Assembly: GCA_001805695.1 (NCBI GenBank) | Contig: MHGT01000025.1 | Span: forward strand, 10,184-23,035 | From: Omnitrophica WOR_2 bacterium RIFCSPHIGHO2_02_FULL_67_20 | GTDB lineage: Bacteria > Omnitrophota > Gorgyraeia > Aquiviventales > Aquiviventaceae | Length of the DNA stretch: 12,852 bases | Direction: 5' to 3' | Shown: in pieces, positions 6,582 to 12,852 of the stretch | How positions within the stretch are numbered: position 1 is the stretch's first letter | Layout of the letters: every line of letters begins with the position of its first letter | Notes under the pieces: model-generated | Told to the model about the DNA's origin: nothing | Database searches by the model: none | The model's input: the letters and a program-made list of their open reading frames with translations, nothing else | Position numbers and translations under genes: made by a program

Positions 6582-7036
6582 TGTTGCCGCCGCTCGAAGA
6601 GATCAAGACGACGCTCGAACAGCTCCTGCCCGGCGTGACGCTGGCCGTCGAGGGCATCGCACTGCTCGTGGACGCCAAGGACCTCACCGCCGTCTGCCGC
6701 TGCCTGAAGGACAACGAGCGGTTCGGCCTGGACTACCTCGCGGACCTCACGGCGGTGGATTATCCTCCCGACCGGATGGACGCCGTCTACCACCTCTACT
6801 CGATGGCGCAGAGGCACGGTCCACTGACGCTGAAGGTGAAGCTGCCCAGGACGAATCCGGTCGTGGCCTCGGTCACGCCTATCTGGCGCGGCGCCGAATT
6901 CCAGGAGCGCGAGGCGTACGACCTCTACGGCGTCGCCTTCGAGGGACACCCAGACCTGCGCCGCATCCTCATGTGGGAGGGGTTCGAGGGCCATCCGATG
7001 CGCAAGGACTACGTCGTCGAAGACCAGGACGCTTGA
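6581..7036 (+). CDS. nuoC: NADH-quinone oxidoreductase subunit C (30 kDa)
   Basis: NuoC is the cluster-free hydrophilic subunit that packs against NuoD and NuoB in the connecting arm. The 151-residue protein ends with the 30-kDa subunit signature, GAEFQEREAYDLYGVAFEGH (104-123) followed by PDLRRIL, with Glu109-Arg110-Glu111, Asp114, Gly117 and His123 in the expected places. The start is ATG 6581, inside the nuoB stop; an in-frame start at 6536 lies inside nuoB and would add a non-homologous stretch. NuoC is separate here, not fused to NuoD as in E. coli. It ends in tandem in-frame stops (TGA TAA, 7034-7039). Confidence 0.94.
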
Positions 7037-7043
7037 TAAGCAT

Positions 7044-7069
7044 GATGAAGGCTGAAGGATGAATGCTGA
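7044..7069 (+). repeat. 12-bp direct repeat with overlapping mini-ORFs before nuoD
   Basis: GATGAAGGCTGA (7044-7055) and GATGAATGCTGA (7058-7069) differ at one base and lie 14 bp apart. They fill the nuoC-nuoD gap and supply GAAGGA (7054-7059), the only ribosome binding site for nuoD, 10 bases from its ATG. Two tiny reading frames occur: ATG 7042 to TGA 7062, and ATG 7059 to a TGA at 7071-7073 that overlaps the nuoD ATG. The latter may be chance or may help translational coupling. Confidence 0.5.
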
Positions 7070-8206
7070 ATGAGCCAGACGGAGCTTGACGCAAAGCTGC
7101 TGGAAGTCAACCTCGGGCCCCAGCACCCGTCGACCCACGGCGTCTTCCGGATGAACGTCACGCTCGACGGGGAGACGATCGTGAAGCTCAAGCCGGTCGT
7201 GGGCTACCTCCACCGCAACCACGAGCAGATCGGCGAGCGCGCGACGTACATCGCGAGCTTCCCGTTCACCGACCGGCTCGACTACTTCTGCGCGATGTCG
7301 AACAACTTCGGCCTGGCACTCGCCATCGAGAAGCTGGGCGGCATCGCGGTCTCCGAGCGGGGCGAATACCTGCGCGTCATCATGGCGGAGCTCACGCGGT
7401 TGCTCAACCACGCCGCCGTGACGGGCTTTCTCCTCAACGACATGGGCGCCTTCGGCACCCCGCTGCTCTACGCCTTCCGCGAACGGGAGAAGATCCTGGA
7501 CCTCTTCGAGGCGGCCTCCGGCTCGCGCATGATGTGCAACTACGTGCGCCCCGGCGGCGTTCGGCAGGACGTGCCGCCCGGCTGGCTGGACCAAGCGCGG
7601 CGGCTGGTCGAGGAGTTCCCGCGCTTCCTCGACGAGTTCGAGGCGCTCCTGACGGAGAATGAGATCATCCGCCAGCGGACCCAGCGGGTCGGCATCCTCC
7701 CGAAGGAGCTGGCGGTCAACGCGAGCGCCACGGGGCCGTTGCTGCGCGGCTCCGGCGTCAACTACGACATCCGGAAAGTGGACGGCTACTCGATCTACCC
7801 GCGGTTCAGCTTCAAGGTGCCGCTGGGCACGGTCGGCGACGTCTACGACCGCTACTACGTCCGGATCCTCGAGATGCGCGAGAGCCTCAAGATCCTTCAG
7901 CAGGCGCTCAAGGAGATCAACGACGCCAGCCCGGCCATCAGCCCGAAGGGCTTGGCGTTGGTCAAGGCGCCCCGCACGTTCCGCCCGCCCAAGGGCGAGG
8001 CCTACGGCCGCATCGAGGCGCCGAAGGGCGAGCTGGGGTTCTACCTCGTGAGCGACGGGACCCCCCAGCCGTACCGCTACCACATCCGCGCGCCGAGCTT
8101 CATCAACCTCACCATCCTCGAAGACATGTGCCTCGGCCAGAAAGTGGCCGATGCGATCATCATCCTCGGCTCGATCGACATCGTGATGGGAGAAGTGGAC
8201 CGTTGA
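7070..8206 (+). CDS. nuoD: NADH-quinone oxidoreductase subunit D (49 kDa)
   Basis: NuoD forms the quinone pocket with NuoB and descends from the large subunit of NiFe hydrogenases. The 378-residue protein is complete and collinear with the family. The N-terminal loop LGPQHPSTHGVFR carries His19 and His23, the latter aligning with the quinone-contacting His. FTDRLDYFCAM carries Tyr72, aligning with the quinone-contacting Tyr. Further family blocks are LHRNHEQIGE, ELTRLLNHA, MMCNYVRPGGVRQDVP, ATGPLLRGSGVNYDIR, and APKGELGFYLVSDG near the C-terminus, which ends in the expected GSIDIVMGEVDR. Hydrogenase metal-ligand cysteines are absent, as expected for NuoD. No second subunit is fused to it. The start follows the repeat at 7044 with GAAGGA as ribosome binding site. 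Confidence 0.96.
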   Translation: MSQTELDAKLLEVNLGPQHPSTHGVFRMNVTLDGETIVKLKPVVGYLHRNHEQIGERATYIASFPFTDRLDYFCAMSNNFGLALAIEKLGGIAVSERGEYLRVIMAELTRLLNHAAVTGFLLNDMGAFGTPLLYAFREREKILDLFEAASGSRMMCNYVRPGGVRQDVPPGWLDQARRLVEEFPRFLDEFEALLTENEIIRQRTQRVGILPKELAVNASATGPLLRGSGVNYDIRKVDGYSIYPRFSFKVPLGTVGDVYDRYYVRILEMRESLKILQQALKEINDASPAISPKGLALVKAPRTFRPPKGEAYGRIEAPKGELGFYLVSDGTPQPYRYHIRAPSFINLTILEDMCLGQKVADAIIILGSIDIVMGEVDR

Positions 8207-8247
8207 GCAGCACGAACCACGCAGCATCTTTACGTGCTAACGCGCAT

Positions 8248-8862
8248 ATGACAATACTGGGTGTAGGTGTCTTAAAAGGTCTAGGAGTTACGCTCAAGAC
8301 CTTCCTAGAGACGTATCCCTGGGGCCGCGTCCTCCTGCGTGCCGTCGGGATCCCATCGGCGAACGGGCTGGTGACGATCCAATACCCGGACGAGAGGCAG
8401 CAGCACTCCGAGCGGTTCCGCTACTTCCCGTTCCTCGTCTACGACAAGACGCCCGACGACCTGCGCTGCGTCTCCTGCAAGATCTGCGAGCAGGAATGCC
8501 CGCCTGCCTGCATCCACATCGTCGGGCCGGCGAAGGACGAGCAGGGCCGGCCGCTCAAGGCCCACGGCCGGACCTATCCGGTGAAGTTCGACATCGATAT
8601 GGCCATCTGCATGTCGTGCCGCATCTGCGTGGACGTCTGCCCGTTTGACGCCATCGAGATGGACAACCAGTACGAGTTCGCCTCGCCCGACCGGTTCGGC
8701 CGGCTCGTGTTCGACAAGCAGCAGCTCCTGAAGTCGGCGGAGTACTTCAAGCAGATCAAGCCCAGCGAGGCGGCGGAGGTGGACGCCCGCCTGGCCGCCA
8801 AACAGGCGAAGACGGCACCGCCGGCCAAACCCGCGGTACCGCCCAACCCGTCCAGCGCATGA
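8248..8862 (+). CDS. nuoI: NADH-quinone oxidoreductase subunit I (8Fe ferredoxin)
   Basis: NuoI carries clusters N6a and N6b in the connecting arm and passes electrons to NuoB. The 204-residue protein has two complete 4Fe-4S motifs: CVSCKICEQECP (Cys74, 77, 80, 84) and CMSCRICVDVCP (Cys121, 124, 127, 131). The family N-terminal block LKGLGVTLKTFLETYPWG leads to an IQYPDERQ stretch. A Lys/Ala/Pro-rich tail (about 178-204) extends beyond the usual fold. ATG 8248 is the best start; a TTG at 8203 overlapping the nuoD stop would add 15 residues of no recognisable kind. Neither has a good Shine-Dalgarno sequence. The first 20 or so codons use many A/T-ending codons, unlike the rest of the gene. It precedes nuoH; the common order is H then I. 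Confidence 0.94.
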   Translation: MTILGVGVLKGLGVTLKTFLETYPWGRVLLRAVGIPSANGLVTIQYPDERQQHSERFRYFPFLVYDKTPDDLRCVSCKICEQECPPACIHIVGPAKDEQGRPLKAHGRTYPVKFDIDMAICMSCRICVDVCPFDAIEMDNQYEFASPDRFGRLVFDKQQLLKSAEYFKQIKPSEAAEVDARLAAKQAKTAPPAKPAVPPNPSSA

Positions 8863-8884
8863 ACATCAGAGGTACCCCATCCAG

Positions 8885-10147
8885 ATGACTTCATTAGATC
8901 AGCTCTTCGTGCACGCGGCGAACACCGCGCTCGGCCTCCTGTCGGATCGGCTGCGGCCGTGGGCGTCGATCGCGCTGCGCATCGGCGTCATCGCCGCCGC
9001 AGCACCGGCGATCATGATGTACCTGACGCTGTACGAGCGGAAGGTCATCGCCCGGATGCAGAACCGGTTCGGCCCGACGCGCGTGGGCGTCTACGGGCTG
9101 CTGCAGCCGCTCTCCGACGGCCTGAAGATGCTCATCAAGGAGGATGTCGTGCCGCGGGGCGCGGACCGGTTGCTGCACCTCATCGCTCCCATCCTGGCCG
9201 TGGTACCCGCCATCCTGCTCTTCGCCGTGATACCCTTCGGGCGCCGCATGATCGCGGTGGACCTCAACGTCGGCCTCCTCTACGTCTTCGCCGTCTCTTC
9301 CATCGGCTCATACGCGATCTTCATGGGCGGCTGGGCGTCGCGCAACAAGTTCTCGGTCCTCGGGGCGATGCGCTCCGTCGCGCAGCTCATCTCATACGAG
9401 GTGCCCGGCGTCCTGTCGGTGGTGGCGATCATCATGGTGACGGGCACGCTCTCGCTCACCGGCATCGTGGAGGCGCAGGCCGGGCGGTGGTTCGTCGCGA
9501 CACCCTGGGGCTTCGCCGGCTGCCTGACGTTCTTCCTGAGCGGTGTCGCGGAGGTCAACCGCACCCCCTTCGACATGCCGGAGGCGGAGTCGGAGCTGGT
9601 GGCCGGCTTCCACACCGAGTACAGCGGCATGAAGTTCGCGCTCTGGTACATGGCGGAGTTCCTCGAGGCGTTCGCCGTCTGCGCCTTCACGGTGGCGTTC
9701 TTCCTCGGCGGCTGGCAGGGACCGGCGATCCCCTTCTGGGCGCTGGCCGGCCTGCTGGCGGCCATCTCCGCCGCCGCCGCCAAGCTGCCGCTGCCCGTCC
9801 GGTTCGTCGGGGCGCTGGCCTCGGCCGGGGCCGGCCTGCTGTGGCGCGCGGAGCCCATCCCGTCCTGGATCTGGTTCCTGGGCAAGACCTACGCGCTCTT
9901 CTTCGTCCTCATCTGGTTCCGGGGGACCTTCCCGCGCCTGCGCGCCGACCAGCTCATGGGGCTCGCCTGGAAGTTCCTGCTTCCCCTGGCGCTCGTGAAC
10001 ATCCTGGCCGCCGGGCTCTGGAGCGCGATGCCGTTCCCGGTGGGCACGGCATTGAGCGCCTCGCTCCTCGTCGTCAGCGCCTGGGCCCTGGTGCGCCTGA
10101 ACCACCCAGCACAGCTCGATCACCGTACGTACGTCCTCGCCGATTAG
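8885..10147 (+). CDS. nuoH: NADH-quinone oxidoreductase subunit H, with an internal insertion
   Basis: NuoH is the membrane subunit that anchors the peripheral arm and closes the quinone tunnel. Family blocks seen: TLYERKVIARMQNRFGPTR, LLQPLSDGLKMLIKED, a long run of helices, FDMPEAESELVAGFHTEYSG (the conserved quinone-side loop), MKFALWYMAEF, and RGTFPRLRADQLMGLAWKF near the end. At 420 residues it is long: E. coli NuoH has 325. Much of the excess is an Ala/Leu-rich stretch of about 40 residues between GGWQGP (about 274) and the WFLGKTYALFFVLIW helix (about 327), plus an extended C-terminus. ATG 8885 has an AGAGG 12 bases upstream. It is the last nuo gene here; nuoJ does not follow. Confidence 0.95.
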   Translation: MTSLDQLFVHAANTALGLLSDRLRPWASIALRIGVIAAAAPAIMMYLTLYERKVIARMQNRFGPTRVGVYGLLQPLSDGLKMLIKEDVVPRGADRLLHLIAPILAVVPAILLFAVIPFGRRMIAVDLNVGLLYVFAVSSIGSYAIFMGGWASRNKFSVLGAMRSVAQLISYEVPGVLSVVAIIMVTGTLSLTGIVEAQAGRWFVATPWGFAGCLTFFLSGVAEVNRTPFDMPEAESELVAGFHTEYSGMKFALWYMAEFLEAFAVCAFTVAFFLGGWQGPAIPFWALAGLLAAISAAAAKLPLPVRFVGALASAGAGLLWRAEPIPSWIWFLGKTYALFFVLIWFRGTFPRLRADQLMGLAWKFLLPLALVNILAAGLWSAMPFPVGTALSASLLVVSAWALVRLNHPAQLDHRTYVLAD

Positions 10148-10153
10148 AAACAC

Positions 10154-10214
10154 GTTCGGGGTTCGGGGCTGGGGGCTCGGGGCAAGTGCCCGGAGTCCTG
10201 AGCCCACGGCCCAG
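10154..10214. repeat. G-rich tandem repeat running into nested inverted repeats before acs
   Basis: The 92-bp gap between nuoH and acs starts with GTTCGGG repeated twice (10154-10167), then GGCTGGGG/GGCTCGGGG variants to about 10182. These join a nested dyad: GGGCTC (10173-10178) with GAGCCC (10200-10205), CTGGG (10169-10173) with CCCAG (10210-10214), and an inner imperfect stem CTCGGGGC-AAGT-GCCCGGAG. There is no T-run, so it is not a classical terminator, although a strong RNA fold here could still reduce read-through from nuoH into acs. No convincing promoter for acs is visible. Confidence 0.55.
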
Positions 10215-10227
10215 AGCGTCCTTGACG

Positions 10228-10235
10228 AAGGAGGT
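10228..10235 (+). promoter_or_regulatory. acs: Strong ribosome binding site of acs
   Basis: AAGGAGGT is a full match to the anti-Shine-Dalgarno core and ends 4 bases before the ATG at 10240. It is the strongest ribosome binding site in the window, suggests high translation of acs, and fixes the start against longer in-frame readings that run back through nuoH. Confidence 0.85.
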
Positions 10236-10239
10236 TGCC

Positions 10240-12009
<1,770 letters not shown>

Positions 12010-12012
12010 AAA

Positions 12013-12549
12013 GTGAAAAGTGCCAGGCACTTTTTCCGCTTTGGAAAGTGCCTGGCACTTCTGCTCCTGTGCGGCTGCGAGCCGATGGGCATCGGCGGCG
12101 ACTGGCGCCGCATCGAGCCTCCCGTCGCCGCCGCGCCGTTCATGCTCCCGCAGCTCGACGGACCCGACGTGACGCTCACCGACCTGAAGGGCCGCGTCAT
12201 CGTCATGGAGTTCTGGGCGACGTGGTGCACCCCGTGCCGCTTCTCGCTCCCGTCGCTTGAGGTGATCGCCAAGCGCTACCGCGGCCGCGGGGTCAGCGTC
12301 CTGCTCATCAACGCCGGGGAGGAGCCCGAGGCGGTCCGGGCCTGGCTCGAGCAGCGCTTCACCGCCTCGACGGTCCTCCTGGACCGGACGGGTGAGACCG
12401 CCGGACGCTACGGTGTTGAGGGAATCCCCCGCCTGTTCATCTCGGACCCATCGGGCCGGCTCATCTGGATGCACCAGGGCTATGGCGGCGGCCTCGAACA
12501 CAACCTCGGCCTCATCCTCGATGAGCTCCTCGCTCCGCCGAAAACCTGA
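12013..12549 (+). CDS. TlpA-like thioredoxin-fold lipoprotein
   Basis: TlpA/ResA-family proteins are membrane-anchored thiol oxidoreductases acting outside the cytoplasm, often in cytochrome c or oxidase assembly. The 178-residue protein has a thioredoxin fold (about 38-170) with FWATWCTPCRF (Cys72, Cys75) and the cis-Pro block VEGIPRLFIS. Beta strands VIVMEF and VSVLLINAGEE match the family. The N-terminus is a lipoprotein signal with Cys22 after LLLLCG. The start is GTG 12013, 3 bases after the acs TGA, with a weak GGAAG about 8 bases upstream; the next ATG (12085) would remove the signal. Codons for most of the signal peptide come from the palindromic repeat at 12016-12060. The DsbD-like protein at 216 could supply electrons, but that is inference. 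Confidence 0.85.
   Translation: MKSARHFFRFGKCLALLLLCGCEPMGIGGDWRRIEPPVAAAPFMLPQLDGPDVTLTDLKGRVIVMEFWATWCTPCRFSLPSLEVIAKRYRGRGVSVLLINAGEEPEAVRAWLEQRFTASTVLLDRTGETAGRYGVEGIPRLFISDPSGRLIWMHQGYGGGLEHNLGLILDELLAPPKT
12016..12060. repeat. Twin palindrome (GTGCC-n-GGCAC) after acs, inside the tlpA-like start
   Basis: The first palindrome is AAAAGTGCCAGGCACTTTT (12016-12034, 9-bp arms around one base). The second is AAGTGCCTGGCACTT (12046-12060, 7-bp arms). They are reverse complements of each other in their cores and are separated by 11 bases. As RNA, the first forms a stem of about 7 bp flanked by an A-run and a T-run, so it could act as a weak terminator for acs in either direction. I recall this palindrome as a frequent dispersed repeat in several environmental bacterial lineages; only a genome search can confirm that here. 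It also encodes residues of the overlapping lipoprotein's signal peptide. Confidence 0.7.
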
Positions 12550-12852
12550 CACCCTGCAGATCCACGAGTTGGCGGTGGAGTGCCGGCTTGGGGTCGACGA
12601 GTGGGAGCAGCGGACTCCGCAGACGGTGTGGCTGGACCTCGAGCTGGCCATCGACGCCGCCCGCGCCGCGGCGCGCGATGATGTGCGCGACGCCGTGGAC
12701 TACGCGGCACTGGTCCGGCGGGTGCGCGCGCTCGCGATGAGCCGTCCCTTCAAGCTGATGGAGACGCTGGCGGAGGCGGTCGCGGCCGGTGCCTTGGAGG
12801 AGAGCGGCTCGCCCCGGGTGCGGGTCCGCGTGAGGAAGCGGGCGCTGGAGGG
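12521..12852 (+). CDS. folB: Dihydroneopterin aldolase, C-terminus beyond the window
   Basis: FolB cleaves 7,8-dihydroneopterin to 6-hydroxymethyl-dihydropterin and glycolaldehyde in folate synthesis. About 110 codons are present; the frame is open to the window end. Family blocks are IHELAVECRLGVDEWEQRTP (containing the conserved glutamate region), TVWLDLELAID, DAVDYAALVRRVRALA, LMETLAEAVA, and RVRVRKRA, whose lysine sits where the catalytic Lys is found. The only in-frame ATG before this homology is 12521, which overlaps the TlpA-like gene by 29 bases and gives a short MSSSLRRKPD leader; no clear ribosome binding site precedes it, so coupling to the upstream gene is likely. Full-length FolB is about 120 residues, so little is missing. 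An epimerase-only relative cannot be excluded. Confidence 0.88.
   Translation, partial: MSSSLRRKPDTLQIHELAVECRLGVDEWEQRTPQTVWLDLELAIDAARAAARDDVRDAVDYAALVRRVRALAMSRPFKLMETLAEAVAAGALEESGSPRVRVRVRKRALE

Noticed and set aside
10154..10214. Rho-independent terminator between nuoH and acs
   Set aside because: The dyad is GC-rich, but no T-run follows on either strand; described as a repeat instead.

Overview
The window is GC-rich, densely coded DNA from a Gram-negative-type bacterium: three proteins carry lipoprotein signal peptides, and there is a DsbD-like thiol reductant exporter and a proton-pumping complex I. The lineage is inferred, not shown. The small coiled-coil lipoprotein with a C-terminal peptidoglycan-binding domain and the neighbouring DUF3047 lipoprotein are combinations I associate with Omnitrophota, or with similar deep lineages such as Methylomirabilota/Rokubacteria. 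No rRNA or other strong taxonomic marker is present.

Left part (1-4670, + strand): the tail of an NAD-dependent sugar epimerase/dihydroflavonol-reductase-like gene, a short DsbD-like protein (membrane domain plus thioredoxin domain), a peptidoglycan-binding lipoprotein, a DUF3047 lipoprotein, and a glucose-6-phosphate isomerase of the type otherwise seen fused behind transaldolase. The last two overlap by one base. A compact site-2-protease-family M50 metalloprotease (4667-5308, - strand) converges on the isomerase gene and is divergent from the complex I genes.

Middle (5487-10147, + strand): complex I genes in the order nuoA-nuoB-nuoC-nuoD-nuoI-nuoH. They encode the quinone-reducing connecting arm (B, C, D, I) and two membrane subunits that attach it (A, H). 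The NADH-dehydrogenase genes nuoEFG and the pump genes nuoJKLMN are not in the window.

Right part (10240-12852, + strand): an acetyl-CoA synthetase with a near-perfect ribosome binding site, a TlpA-like thioredoxin lipoprotein, and the start of folB, cut off by the window end. Together the genes cover electron transport, acetate activation, sugar-phosphate metabolism, extracytoplasmic thiol chemistry and folate synthesis. Most look like ordinary housekeeping functions, and I see no novel enzymatic or defence system.

The unusual signal is in the gaps. Almost every space over about 25 bp from 2053 onward holds a distinct short palindromic or tandem repeat: a GC-rich hairpin cluster (2073-2160), an AT-rich 70-bp palindrome (5329-5398), an inverted pair of 8-bp tandem arrays between nuoA and nuoB (5865-5938), a 12-bp direct repeat before nuoD (7044-7069), a G-rich repeat/hairpin before acs (10154-10214) and a twin palindrome after acs (12016-12060). 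The last one encodes most of the signal peptide of the TlpA-like lipoprotein. No coding-free stretch in the window exceeds 300 bases.
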